This document shows, in pieces, positions 1 through 8,142 of a DNA stretch of 64,000 nt. Made by a program: the position numbers and the translations under genes. Origin of the DNA: Bacteroidales bacterium (lineage in GTDB: Bacteria; Bacteroidota; Bacteroidia; Bacteroidales; UBA932); NCBI GenBank assembly GCA_017454335.1, contig JAFTDE010000029.1, forward strand, positions 1-64,000, written 5' to 3'. The notes beneath the pieces are model-generated. The model ran no database searches and was not told the origin of the DNA. It saw only the letters and a list, made by a program, of their open reading frames with translations. Within the stretch, counting starts at the first letter, position 1. Every line of letters starts with the position of its first letter.

Positions 1-160
1 CTATCCTGCTGAGGCTGGCCTTTGCGAGACGGTTGCCCAAATATTTGCGGATTTCATAATCCTCTGCGATCTTCTCCGCATAGTTACCACCACACCAGTT
101 AGAGTCCCAACCACGGGTGATACCGATTCTGTTGCTGATAGGATTAGTTTTCTGTCCCAT
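1..160 (-). CDS. rpsC: 30S ribosomal protein S3 (uS3), partial, N-terminal part only
   Basis: The first 53 codons of ribosomal protein S3 read on the minus strand from an ATG at 158-160 and run off the left edge. The protein begins [20 protein letters not shown], the conserved S3 start, and S3 follows L22 in the usual order of this operon. S3 lies in the head of the 30S subunit at the mRNA entry site. There is one base between the L22 stop and this start, so the two are probably translationally coupled. No Shine-Dalgarno sequence is visible before the ATG. Confidence 0.95.
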   Translation of the reverse strand, partial: MGQKTNPISNRIGITRGWDSNWCGGNYAEKIAEDYEIRKYLGNRLAKASLSRI

Positions 161-161
161 A

Positions 162-578
162 TTACTTGTTCTCTACCGGTTGTTTGACATCGAGAATGAC
201 GGTCACGTGGTTGGAACGCTTGCGGATGCGTCCGGCACGGCCCTGCGGGCAGGGACGGATGCGCTTGAGCGTACGGCCTTCGTCGACCATGATGGTCTTG
301 ACGTACACGTTGCCGTTATCCAGTTCTTTGCTCTTGTCCGGATTCTTGGCTTCCCAGTTCGCAACGGCGCTGCGGAGCAGTTTCTCCAGACGGATGGATG
401 CCTCTCTCTTCGAGAATTTCAGAAGATCGAGGGCGCGGTTCACCTCAACACCACGGACGGTGTCGGCAACAAGACGCATCTTGCGCGGGGAGGTAGGAAC
501 ATCATTCAGCTTGGCGACAGCCGTGACCTTCTTCGCTTCCTTGAGCTTTTCGGCCATAAGTCTTTTACGAGATCCCAT
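162..578 (-). CDS. rplV: 50S ribosomal protein L22 (uL22)
   Basis: L22 lines the peptide exit tunnel of the 50S subunit. The 138-residue product carries the conserved core seen here as [17 protein letters not shown] and the C-terminal signature [22 protein letters not shown] segment, and it sits between rpsS and rpsC as expected. The ATG at 578 is preceded at a spacing of 8 bases by AAGGAGG (plus-strand 587-593), unusually strong for this phylum, which supports this start over the internal Met at residue 8. The rpsS stop codon overlaps that ribosome-binding site. Confidence 0.97.
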   Translation of the reverse strand: MGSRKRLMAEKLKEAKKVTAVAKLNDVPTSPRKMRLVADTVRGVEVNRALDLLKFSKREASIRLEKLLRSAVANWEAKNPDKSKELDNGNVYVKTIMVDEGRTLKRIRPCPQGRAGRIRKRSNHVTVILDVKQPVENK

Positions 579-591
579 TTGTTATTCCTCC

Positions 592-864
592 TTATTTCTT
601 GTTGTTGCCAGAGTGACCTCTGAAGTTACGCGTAGGGGCGAATTCGCCCAGCTTGTGACCGACCATCTGCTCGGTAACGTAAACAGGTATGAACTTGTTT
701 CCGTTGTGAACCGCGATCGTATGGCCGATGAAGTCAGGGGAGATCATGCTGGCACGGGACCAGGTCTTGACCACCTCCTTCTTCTTGCTACCTTCATTCA
801 TAGCAAGAACTCTCTTCTCCAGGGCTTCCTGGATATATGGACCTTTTCTTAATGAACGACTCAT
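592..864 (-). CDS. rpsS: 30S ribosomal protein S19 (uS19)
   Basis: A 90-residue protein of normal S19 length. It starts [19 protein letters not shown] and contains the conserved block [21 protein letters not shown] and [16 protein letters not shown] in shorter pieces typical of the family. S19 works in the head of the 30S subunit with S13 and contacts the A-site region. It lies 22 bases after rplB and 13 bases before rplV in the same operon. The upstream region has only a weak purine run (AAGAGA), in contrast to its neighbours rplV and rplB. Confidence 0.97.
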   Translation of the reverse strand: MSRSLRKGPYIQEALEKRVLAMNEGSKKKEVVKTWSRASMISPDFIGHTIAVHNGNKFIPVYVTEQMVGHKLGEFAPTRNFRGHSGNNKK

Positions 865-886
865 AATCTCTTACGTTAAATACCTG

Positions 887-1711
887 TTACTTCTTTCTTC
901 TTTCAATGATGAACTTGTTGGAAGCGGCCTTGGGATTACGGGTCTTGTATCCCTTGGCAGGCAGACCCTTGCGGGAGCGAGGGTGTCCACCGGAGGCGCG
1001 GCCTTCACCACCACCCATCGGGTGATCGACCGGGTTCATCACGACACCTCTGTTGTGCGGGCGCTTGCCCAGCCAGCGACGCCGGCCGGCTTTGCCGTGC
1101 GACTCGAGGTTGTGGTCAGGATTGGACACCGTGCCGACGGTAGCGCGGCAGGAGACCAGCACCATGCGGGTTTCGCCCGAAGGCAGACGCAGGACGGCGT
1201 GGTTTCCTTCACGGGCAGCGAGCTGTGCGAAGGTTCCGGCGGAACGTGCCATGGCGGCACCCTGGCCGGGACGGAGCTCGATGTTGTGAACGAGTGTACC
1301 CACAGGAATTTCGGAAAGAGGGAGCGTGTTGCCGACTTCCGGAGCGATGCCGGTGCCGGAGGCGATCACCTGTCCGACTTTGATTCCGTCAGGAGCGATG
1401 ATGTATCTCTTCTCGCCATCCTCATACTGGACGAGGGCGATGCGGGCGCTGCGGTTCGGATCATACTCGATGGTCTGGACCGTTGCGGTGCAGTTGTCCT
1501 TGTCACGACGGAAGTCGATGATACGGTACATTCTCTTGTGACCGCCGCCCAGGTAACGGACCGTCATCTGGCCCGTGTTGTTGCGGCCACCCGTACTCTT
1601 GAGGGGTTCCAACAATGATTTCTGAGGCTTCTTCGCAGTGATGTCGGCGAACGAGCTGATCACCTTGTTCCTCTGACCCGGGGTTACCGGTTTGAATTTC
1701 TTGACTGCCAT
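887..1711 (-). CDS. rplB: 50S ribosomal protein L2 (uL2)
   Basis: L2 is a core 50S protein that contacts the peptidyl-transferase centre and the subunit interface. The 274-residue product has the family length and conserved segments, including [19 protein letters not shown] near residue 40 and the C-terminal signature [13 protein letters not shown] that carries the functionally important histidine. The ATG at 1711 has AAGGAGG 8 bases upstream (plus-strand 1720-1726), overlapping the rplW stop. It stands between rplW and rpsS, as in nearly all bacterial ribosomal operons. Confidence 0.98.
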   Translation of the reverse strand: MAVKKFKPVTPGQRNKVISSFADITAKKPQKSLLEPLKSTGGRNNTGQMTVRYLGGGHKRMYRIIDFRRDKDNCTATVQTIEYDPNRSARIALVQYEDGEKRYIIAPDGIKVGQVIASGTGIAPEVGNTLPLSEIPVGTLVHNIELRPGQGAAMARSAGTFAQLAAREGNHAVLRLPSGETRMVLVSCRATVGTVSNPDHNLESHGKAGRRRWLGKRPHNRGVVMNPVDHPMGGGEGRASGGHPRSRKGLPAKGYKTRNPKAASNKFIIERRKK

Positions 1712-1724
1712 TGTCTAACCCTCC

Positions 1725-2015
1725 TTAAATATTAGCGTAAAAATCAATCTTATCCTCACCCGCCAGCGTGATGTACGCCTTCTTGAAGTGATTCATCCGG
1801 CCGCGGAGCATCCCAGCCTTGGTGTAGCGGGATTTGCGCTTGCCGTGATAATTGACGGTATTGACTTCTGCGACGGAGACTCCGTAGAGCTTCTCCACCG
1901 CGTCCTTTATCTGAAGTTTGTTGGCCTTACGATCAACGATAAAGCCGTAACGGTTCAACTTTTCGCCCTGATCCGTCAACTTCTCTGTTACGATTGGCTT
2001 AATGATAATTCCCAT
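1725..2015 (-). CDS. rplW: 50S ribosomal protein L23 (uL23)
   Basis: A 96-residue L23, the protein at the exit-tunnel rim that docks trigger factor and SRP. The start MGIIIKPIVTEKLTDQGEK and the motif KANKLQIKDAVEKLYGVSV are typical of the family. It begins 12 bases after the rplD stop and ends 13 bases before rplB. No Shine-Dalgarno sequence is seen before the ATG at 2015, so translation probably depends on coupling to rplD or on an A-rich unstructured leader. Confidence 0.97.
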   Translation of the reverse strand: MGIIIKPIVTEKLTDQGEKLNRYGFIVDRKANKLQIKDAVEKLYGVSVAEVNTVNYHGKRKSRYTKAGMLRGRMNHFKKAYITLAGEDKIDFYANI

Positions 2016-2027
2016 CTTCGTTGTGTT

Positions 2028-2660
2028 TTAGCGCGCTGCCCGTTCGGCCAGGATGTCCTGTACACCGTCGATGAGCACCAGGGAGTTGGCGTTCATGATC
2101 TCGTACGTGTTGATCTCGTCAACCGTGATGACCTTGACCTCGGGAAGATTGCGGGATGAAAGATAGATGTTGTCTGAGTTCTGCGGAAGGACGAAGAGAA
2201 CCTTGCGGTCGCCGGCCTTGATGGCGGAAACGATACCGAGGAGTTCCTTGGTCTTCGGCGCATCCATGACGAAGGGCTCGACGAGGATGATCGCGTTGTC
2301 CTGGGCCTTGTAGGTAAGGGCGGACAGACGGGCCAGTCTCTTGACCTTCTTGTTCAGCTTGTTGTGATAGAAACGGGGGACGGGTCCGAAGACGCGGCCG
2401 CCGCCGACGAAGATGCCCGCCTTGAGGCTGCCGTGGCGTGCACCGCCACCGCCTTTCTGACGGCCGAGTTTCTTGGTGCTGTGAGCAATCTCACTGCGGT
2501 CCTTGGTCTTGGAGTTGCCATGACGCTGGTTGGCCAGATACTGGACCACATCCAGATAGACAGCGTGATCGTTCGGCTCGATGCCGAAAACGTTCTGGTC
2601 GAGCTCGACGCTCTTACCGGACGGAGTTCCGTCGATTTTCAATACTGCTAACTGACTCAT
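2028..2660 (-). CDS. rplD: 50S ribosomal protein L4 (uL4)
   Basis: L4 is an early-assembly 50S protein with a loop reaching the exit tunnel; in enterobacteria it also represses its own operon. The 210-residue product has the tunnel-loop region KLGRQKGGGGARHGSLKAGI (about residues 66-85) and the motif GGGRVFGPVPRFYHNKLNKK. The ATG at 2660 follows the rplC stop by two bases and has GGAGG (plus-strand 2668-2672) inside the end of rplC, so the two genes look translationally coupled. Whether L4 autoregulates here cannot be read from the sequence. Confidence 0.97.
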   Translation of the reverse strand: MSQLAVLKIDGTPSGKSVELDQNVFGIEPNDHAVYLDVVQYLANQRHGNSKTKDRSEIAHSTKKLGRQKGGGGARHGSLKAGIFVGGGRVFGPVPRFYHNKLNKKVKRLARLSALTYKAQDNAIILVEPFVMDAPKTKELLGIVSAIKAGDRKVLFVLPQNSDNIYLSSRNLPEVKVITVDEINTYEIMNANSLVLIDGVQDILAERAAR

Positions 2661-2662
2661 AG

Positions 2663-3289
2663 CTATGCCTCCACTAAAACATAAGAACCTCTGGCTCCGG
2701 GAACGGAACCTTTGACGACGAGAATGTTGTTCTCAGGGATGACCTTGACAACCTGCAGGTTGAAGACCTTCACGCGCTCGTTGCCCATGTGGCCAGCCAT
2801 GCGCATTCCGGGAAGAACGCGGGACGGCCAGGACGATGCGCCCATCGAACCGGGGTGACGCAGACGGTTGTGCTGGCCGTGGGTCTGGCCGCCGACACCG
2901 GCGAAGCCATAACGGTGCACAACACCCTGGAAACCCTTACCCTTGGATGTTCCGACGATGTCCACGAACGGGATCTCATTCTTGAGAATGTTCTCCACGG
3001 TGATGACATCGCCGAGTTTGAGCTCCTCCGCGTAGTCGTTCGCAAACTCTGCGAGCTTCTTCTTGGGGGTGGTTCCTGCCTTTTTGAAATGCCCCATCAG
3101 GGCTGCGCTGGCGTGCTTTTCAGTCGTTTCGTCATAGGCAAGCTGTACAGCGGCATAACCATCTTTCTCAACTGTACGAATCTGCGTAACAACGCACGGA
3201 CCAGCCTCGATAACAGTGCACGGTATGTTCTTACCGTCGGCACTGAAAACGGAAGTCATTCCGATTTTCTTTCCAATTAATCCAGGCAT
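2663..3289 (-). CDS. rplC: 50S ribosomal protein L3 (uL3)
   Basis: L3 binds near the peptidyl-transferase centre and starts 50S assembly. The 208-residue protein begins [20 protein letters not shown] and contains the long basic loop with [18 protein letters not shown], the site of glutamine methylation by PrmB in other bacteria. It is the first gene of this operon: rpsJ, which normally precedes rplC, is absent, and the next gene upstream (cdaA) is divergent. A TATATTTG box at 3351-3358 provides a promoter, with a leader of about 55 bases that starts with a small hairpin. Confidence 0.97.
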   Translation of the reverse strand: MPGLIGKKIGMTSVFSADGKNIPCTVIEAGPCVVTQIRTVEKDGYAAVQLAYDETTEKHASAALMGHFKKAGTTPKKKLAEFANDYAEELKLGDVITVENILKNEIPFVDIVGTSKGKGFQGVVHRYGFAGVGGQTHGQHNRLRHPGSMGASSWPSRVLPGMRMAGHMGNERVKVFNLQVVKVIPENNILVVKGSVPGARGSYVLVEA

Positions 3290-3332
3290 TGGTTTTGTTA
3301 ATTAATTGTTTATCAATACTTTGTAAGTAAAA

Positions 3333-3346
3333 CCGCAAAATTGCGG
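3333..3346 (-). promoter_or_regulatory. 5'-leader hairpin of the rplC operon
   Basis: On the minus strand CCGCAA and TTGCGG form a short inverted repeat followed directly by TTTT (plus-strand 3329-3332). It lies 5-7 bases after the -7 box, so it would be at or very near the 5' end of the ribosomal operon mRNA. It could stabilise the 5' end or act as a weak attenuator; the stem is too short to call a terminator. Function is inferred. Confidence 0.4.
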
Positions 3347-3350
3347 GCTG

Positions 3351-3358
3351 CAAATATA
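3351..3358 (-). promoter_or_regulatory. Promoter -7 box of the rplC operon
   Basis: TATATTTG on the minus strand matches the Bacteroidota -7 consensus TAnnTTTG. It is the only such box before rplC, 61 bases upstream of its ATG, and is back to back with the cdaA box at 3408. Confidence 0.65.
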
Positions 3359-3407
3359 CGACTAATTTTTCCATTTTCCAAAATCTTGATTTACAATATT
3401 TTCATTG

Positions 3408-3415
3408 TATCTTTG
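3408..3415 (+). promoter_or_regulatory. Promoter -7 box of cdaA
   Basis: TATCTTTG matches TAnnTTTG, with a TTG at 3386-3388 as possible -33 element at a 19-base spacing. It lies 4 bases before the ATG at 3420, which makes the TTG at 3405 untenable as a start because it would precede the transcript. Confidence 0.65.
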
Positions 3416-3419
3416 TACC

Positions 3420-4220
3420 ATGCAATCCGAGAGCCTGGGATTTCTCCATATGAGCTGGATCGACCTTCTGGATATCCTGATGGTCGCGGTCATCATTTAC
3501 TTCGTGTTCCGATGGATCCGGGGATCGTCCGCCATCAACATTTTCATCGCCGTGATCATCGTCCTGCTGGTCAAGGTCGTCGTCTCGGCCCTGGGCATGC
3601 GCATGATGAACACCCTGCTGGGGACCATCATCGACGTTGGCGCCGTGTCGCTGATCGTGATTTTCCAGCCCGAGGTGCGCCGCTTCCTGAACAACGTCGG
3701 CCGCCGGGCCGGGGACACGCTGGGCGGGCGGAGAAGCCTCTTTTCGCGGCTGTTCCCGGGCAAGCTGTCCAACGCGGTCAGCAACCCCTCCGTCAACGAG
3801 ATCGGACTGGCCGTGGATGAAATGTCCGAGCAGAAGACCGGCGCGCTGATCGTCATCCGCCACCAGAACTCCCTGGAGGACATCATCAACACCGGCGACG
3901 TGATCGACGCGCACATCAGCAGCCGGCTGATCATGAACATCTTCTTCAAGAATTCACCCCTGCACGACGGTGCGATGATCATCAGCGGCGACCGCATCGT
4001 CGCGGCGCGCTGCACCCTGCCGATCACGGACCGCACCGACCTGCCGGCCCGCTACGGCATGCGCCACAAGGCGGCGGTCGGCCTGTCCGAACAGAGCGAC
4101 GCCGACGTCATCGTCGTCAGTGAGGAAACCGGCCAGGTCTCCTTCGTGCGTGCGGGCAACGTCCAGCGGATCATGTCCCTGAATGCACTGAAACTGTTAC
4201 TGGGAGAGAAAGCGGAATGA
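3420..4220 (+). CDS. cdaA: Diadenylate cyclase CdaA (DacA), membrane-bound c-di-AMP synthase
   Basis: This enzyme condenses two ATP into cyclic di-AMP, a messenger controlling potassium and osmotic balance and cell-wall turnover. The 266-residue protein has about three N-terminal membrane segments (residues 16-85) followed by the DisA_N catalytic domain with the motifs HDGAMII and RHKAAVGLSE, corresponding to DGA and RHR; the second Arg of RHR is Lys here. The ATG at 3420 is chosen because homologous N-termini extend past the later Met at 3450 and a promoter box sits just upstream. No cdaR/YbbR partner gene is adjacent. Its stop overlaps the mutS2 start as ATGA. Confidence 0.93.
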   Translation: MQSESLGFLHMSWIDLLDILMVAVIIYFVFRWIRGSSAINIFIAVIIVLLVKVVVSALGMRMMNTLLGTIIDVGAVSLIVIFQPEVRRFLNNVGRRAGDTLGGRRSLFSRLFPGKLSNAVSNPSVNEIGLAVDEMSEQKTGALIVIRHQNSLEDIINTGDVIDAHISSRLIMNIFFKNSPLHDGAMIISGDRIVAARCTLPITDRTDLPARYGMRHKAAVGLSEQSDADVIVVSEETGQVSFVRAGNVQRIMSLNALKLLLGEKAE

Positions 4221-6682
4221 TGGACGCAAGGCTGGAAGCAAAACTCGGGTTCGATGCGGTCCGCCGCATCATCTCGGACCGGTGCATGACCGAATACGCC
4301 ACGGGCCGGGTCGCCGCGGAGGAATTCTCCACGGACCGGGAGGTCATCCGCCACCGGCTGCTGCTGACCGACGAGATGCGCCTGGTGATGATGTTCGAGG
4401 AGAACTTCCCCACCACCGGATACATCGACGCCCTGCCCTTCCTGAACCCCCTCGAGCATGCCGGCAGCAGCATCGACGTGCTGGGCCTGGCCAAGCTGAA
4501 GACCCTGATCGACACGACCCGGCGCATCATCCACTTCTTCGCCGGCATCAAGGACAGCGTCTATCCCAATCTCAAGAAGCTCACCGCCCCGGTGCTGGCC
4601 TTCCCCGAAGTGCAGCGCCGCGTCGAGAGCATCCTGGACAAGTTCGGGGACATCAAGGACTCCGCCTCGGACGAACTGTTCAGCATACGCCGCCAGCTGC
4701 GCGACAAGGAAGGGACCCTCTCGCGCCGCGCCACCGCCATCCTCAAGAAGGCCCAGGCGGACGGGCTGGTGGACCCCGAAGCCGCGGTCTCCATCCGCGA
4801 CGGCAAATTCCTCATCCCGGTCAGCACGGCCAACAAGCGCAAGCTCGCGGGCTTCGTCTTCGACGAGTCCGCCACCGGCAAGACCGTTTACATCGAACCG
4901 GCCGAGATCCTCGAACTCGAGAACGAAATCAACGAACTGCACTTCGCCGAGACCCGCGAGATCGCCCGCATCCTGCGCGAATTCACGGACTTCCTGCGGC
5001 CCTACCTGCCCGAACTCAAGCAGTCGGCCGCCTTCATTGGCGAAATCGACTTCCTGATGGCCAAGGCCCAGACCGCCCTGGACTTCATCGCCGGCCTGCC
5101 GGTCATCTCCGAAGACGGCAGCCTGCACCTGCGCAAGGCGCGCCACCCCATCCTGGAGCGCAGCCTCAAGCGCGAAGGCCGCCAGATCGTGCCGCTGACC
5201 GTCACCCTCACGCCCCAGAAGCGCATCCTGCTGATCTCCGGACCCAACGCCGGCGGCAAGTCCGTCTGCCTCAAGACCGTCGGACTGCTGCAGTACATGT
5301 TCCAGTGGGGCATGCTGATCCCGACCTCCGAGACCTCCGAGCTGCCCGTGCTGGACCGCATCGTGGTCAGCATCGGCGACGACCAGTCCCTGGAGAACGA
5401 CCTCAGCACCTATAGTTCTTTCCTCGCGGACATGCGCGACATGCTCGCGTGCGCGGACCCGGGAACCCTCGTGCTGATCGACGAATTCGGGTCGGGCACG
5501 GAACCGGCCGCGGGCGGCGCCATCGCCGAAGCCATCCTGGCGGAGATCGACCGCCGCGGGGTGTACGGCGTCATCACCACCCACTACACCAACCTGAAAC
5601 TGTACGCGGCCTCGGGCCAGACCGGCGTCACCAACGGCGCCATGCTGTACGACGCCACCCGGATCGAGCCGCTGTTCCAGCTGGAAATCGGCCTGCCGGG
5701 CAATTCCTTCGCCTTCGAACTGGCCCGCAAGATGCGCCTGCCCGAACCCATCGTCAAGGATGCGGAAGAGCGCGCCGGCGAGGAATTCGTCGGCATCGAG
5801 AAGAACCTCCGCAAGATCGCCCGCAACCGCCGCGTGCTGGACGAGAAGATCCAGAAGGTCAAGCACGCCGACAAGACCCTCGAGGGCCTGACCGAGCAGT
5901 ACCAGAAGGAACTCGAAGACATCAAGGCCCAGAAAAAGTCCATCCTGGACGAGGCGCGCCGCGAGGCTGAGACCATCGTGCGCGGGGCCGGCAGCCAGGT
6001 CGAAAAGACCATCCGCGTCATCAAGGAATCCCAGGCCGACCGGGAACAGACCCGGGCCGCCCGCAAGGAACTGCAGGACTTCCTGGGTGCCATCGAACAG
6101 AAAAAGAGCCGCGAACAGCGCGACCGCGACGCCTACCTGGACCGCAAGCTGGCCCAGCTGGAGCGCAAGCGCAAGAAGAAGACCCCCGAGCAGGCCCCGG
6201 CCGTGCAGACGCCCCTGAAGGTGGGCGAGAAGGTCCGGATCAAGGACAACGGCATGGTGGGCGAAGTCTCGAAGGTATCGGCCAAGTCCGTCACCATCAT
6301 CGTCGGCAGCATCAACAGCACCATGGCCCCCGGCCGGCTGGAGCGCATCTCCTCCAACGAATTCCGCGAGGCCCAGCGCGCCCCTTCCGCACGCAGCATC
6401 CAGCGCGTGGACAGCGCCATCACGGAGCGCAAACTGAACTTCTCGCCGGAACTGGACATCCGGGGCGAGCGCCTCTCGGACGCGCTGGACATCGTCATGC
6501 ACTACATCGACGACGCGATCATGCTGGGCATGGGCAGCGTGCGCATCATCCACGGCAAGGGCACGGGCGTGCTGCACGAAGAGATACAGAAATACCTCCG
6601 CACCGTCCGCGGGGTGGCTTCGGTCCGGGACGAAGACATCCGAAACGGCGGCAGCGGCGTAACCATTGTAAATTTTGACTGA
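4217..6682 (+). CDS. mutS2: Endonuclease MutS2
   Basis: MutS2 is an 821-residue MutS relative without the mismatch-recognition domain. In different bacteria it limits homologous recombination or acts on collided ribosomes. The sequence shows the core and clamp region, the ATPase P-loop SGPNAGGKSV at about residues 347-356, the Walker B region LVLIDEFGSGTEP, a long charged coiled coil, and a C-terminal Smr nuclease domain with HGKGTGVL and LDIRGERL. Translation is coupled to cdaA by a 4-base overlap, and yraN follows without a gap. A separate mutS is present at 31.3 kb. Confidence 0.95.
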   Translation: MMDARLEAKLGFDAVRRIISDRCMTEYATGRVAAEEFSTDREVIRHRLLLTDEMRLVMMFEENFPTTGYIDALPFLNPLEHAGSSIDVLGLAKLKTLIDTTRRIIHFFAGIKDSVYPNLKKLTAPVLAFPEVQRRVESILDKFGDIKDSASDELFSIRRQLRDKEGTLSRRATAILKKAQADGLVDPEAAVSIRDGKFLIPVSTANKRKLAGFVFDESATGKTVYIEPAEILELENEINELHFAETREIARILREFTDFLRPYLPELKQSAAFIGEIDFLMAKAQTALDFIAGLPVISEDGSLHLRKARHPILERSLKREGRQIVPLTVTLTPQKRILLISGPNAGGKSVCLKTVGLLQYMFQWGMLIPTSETSELPVLDRIVVSIGDDQSLENDLSTYSSFLADMRDMLACADPGTLVLIDEFGSGTEPAAGGAIAEAILAEIDRRGVYGVITTHYTNLKLYAASGQTGVTNGAMLYDATRIEPLFQLEIGLPGNSFAFELARKMRLPEPIVKDAEERAGEEFVGIEKNLRKIARNRRVLDEKIQKVKHADKTLEGLTEQYQKELEDIKAQKKSILDEARREAETIVRGAGSQVEKTIRVIKESQADREQTRAARKELQDFLGAIEQKKSREQRDRDAYLDRKLAQLERKRKKKTPEQAPAVQTPLKVGEKVRIKDNGMVGEVSKVSAKSVTIIVGSINSTMAPGRLERISSNEFREAQRAPSARSIQRVDSAITERKLNFSPELDIRGERLSDALDIVMHYIDDAIMLGMGSVRIIHGKGTGVLHEEIQKYLRTVRGVASVRDEDIRNGGSGVTIVNFD

Positions 6683-7063
6683 ATGAATACACAAAGACAG
6701 CAGGTAGGCAAGCAGGGCGAGGACGAGGCCTGTCTTTATCTGATCCGGCAGGGGCACACGGTGCTCGAACGCAACTGGCGCAGCGGCCATCTCGAACTGG
6801 ACATTGTTTCGCTGGCCCCCGACGGGCTGCACTTCGTCGAGGTCAAGACCCGCCGGGCCCCGGCGGCCGCCGATCCCGAGGAGAACGTGGACGGACGCAA
6901 GCGCGCCCACCTGGTCCGGGCCGCCCAAGCCTTCCTGCAGAGCCGGCAGCGAGAGCGCCTGGACGAGATGGACATCTGGTTCGACGTGCTGACCGTGCTG
7001 ATTGACAAAGAGAAAACCACAATTAATTATTACCCTAACGCTTTTATACCGATTTATGCATAA
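6683..7063 (+). CDS. YraN family (UPF0102) nuclease-like protein
   Basis: A 126-residue member of the YraN/UPF0102 family, small proteins with a restriction-endonuclease-like fold and poorly known role. Visible hallmarks are the N-terminal GKQGEDEACLYL, the core segment NWRSGHLELDIV and FVEVKTRR, which place the acidic residues and the E-x-K of the PD-(D/E)xK active site. It starts immediately after the mutS2 stop, so it is co-transcribed with cdaA and mutS2. The N-terminus suggests a cytoplasmic protein. The cellular substrate is unknown. Confidence 0.88.
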   Translation: MNTQRQQVGKQGEDEACLYLIRQGHTVLERNWRSGHLELDIVSLAPDGLHFVEVKTRRAPAAADPEENVDGRKRAHLVRAAQAFLQSRQRERLDEMDIWFDVLTVLIDKEKTTINYYPNAFIPIYA

Positions 7064-8141
7064 CTACTGTGTCATACTCGCCGGCGGTTCGGGCACCCGT
7101 ATCTGGCCCATGAGCCGCGAAGGCAAACCCAAGCAGTTCCTCAACTCGACCCTGGACGGAAAGACCTTCCTGCGGGCCACGTACGAGCGCATGGCGCGGA
7201 TCTTCGATCCGTCCCACATCCTCGTCGTCTCCCTGGCCAAATACCGGAACCTGGTGTGCCGGAGCATTCCGGAGCTGCCCGCGGAGAACCTGCTGCTGGA
7301 ACCGTTCAGCCGCAATTCCGCCCCGTCGGTCGCCTTTGCCGCCTACACCCTGCTGAAGCGGGATCCCCACGCGGTGATGGTCGCCACCCCGGCGGACCAC
7401 GTCATCAAGGACGAGGACCTGTTCGACGACTCCATCCGCCGCGCGCTCGAGTTCGCTTCCTGCGAAGACGTGCTGGTCACGCTCGGCATCATTCCGACCC
7501 GCCCCGACACCAATTTCGGATACATCCAGAAAGCCTGCGAGCCCTCCGCTCCAGGCCAGCCCGTCAAGATCAAGACCTTCACCGAGAAGCCGCCGGCAGA
7601 ACTGGCCGAGGTCTTCGTCGCCAGCGGGGAATTCCTCTGGAACTCCGGTATCTTCATCTGGCAGGCCCGGACCATCTGCAACGAGTTCGAACGCTTCTGT
7701 CCGGAACTGACCAAGCAATGGGAAGGATGGGAGGCGGCGTTGGGAACGCCGCAGGAGGCCGCCTTCATCGGCCATGTCTACACCGAGGCGGTCAAGATCT
7801 CCGTCGACTACGCCGTGATGGAGAAATCCGACAAGGCCTGGGTCTTCCCGGTCGGATTCGGATGGGCCGATATCGGCACCTACGAGGCCCTGTACACCAA
7901 CTGGCCGAACCGGGACGCGGACGGCAACGTCGGCTATGCGGCCGGCGACCTGATCGCGAAGGAACTTTCCGGCTGTCTGGTATATTCCTCGGTCAGCGAC
8001 AAACTGATCGCGCTCCGTGGACTGGAGAACTACCTGGTCGTGGATACCGGGGACGTGCTGCTGATCTGTCCGCGCGACGAGGACAAGCTGAAAGAATTCA
8101 GCCTGGACCTGGCGATGCCGGAATACGAGAAATACCGGTAA
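7056..8141 (+). CDS. manC: Mannose-1-phosphate guanylyltransferase
   Basis: This enzyme makes GDP-mannose from mannose 1-phosphate and GTP, the donor for GDP-fucose and surface glycans. The product has 361 residues and begins MHNYCVILAGGSGTRIWPMS, the nucleotide-binding signature GGSGTRLWP, followed by KPKQFL. ATPADHVIKDE and FTEKPPAEL-type motifs and VDYAVMEKS are further nucleotidyltransferase features. It lacks the phosphomannose isomerase domain of bifunctional ManC proteins. The ATG at 7056 is preferred over upstream in-frame codons because the family begins here; it overlaps the end of yraN by 8 bases. It ends one base before the convergent dapA stop. Confidence 0.92.
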   Translation: MHNYCVILAGGSGTRIWPMSREGKPKQFLNSTLDGKTFLRATYERMARIFDPSHILVVSLAKYRNLVCRSIPELPAENLLLEPFSRNSAPSVAFAAYTLLKRDPHAVMVATPADHVIKDEDLFDDSIRRALEFASCEDVLVTLGIIPTRPDTNFGYIQKACEPSAPGQPVKIKTFTEKPPAELAEVFVASGEFLWNSGIFIWQARTICNEFERFCPELTKQWEGWEAALGTPQEAAFIGHVYTEAVKISVDYAVMEKSDKAWVFPVGFGWADIGTYEALYTNWPNRDADGNVGYAAGDLIAKELSGCLVYSSVSDKLIALRGLENYLVVDTGDVLLICPRDEDKLKEFSLDLAMPEYEKYR

Positions 8142-8142
8142 A

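Noticed and set aside
4052..6928. A 958-residue minus-strand reading frame opposite mutS2
   Set aside because: It is the antisense shadow of a GC-rich gene: composition is low-complexity Ala, Gly, Leu, Asp, with no motif, and mutS2 plus yraN on the other strand are unambiguous.
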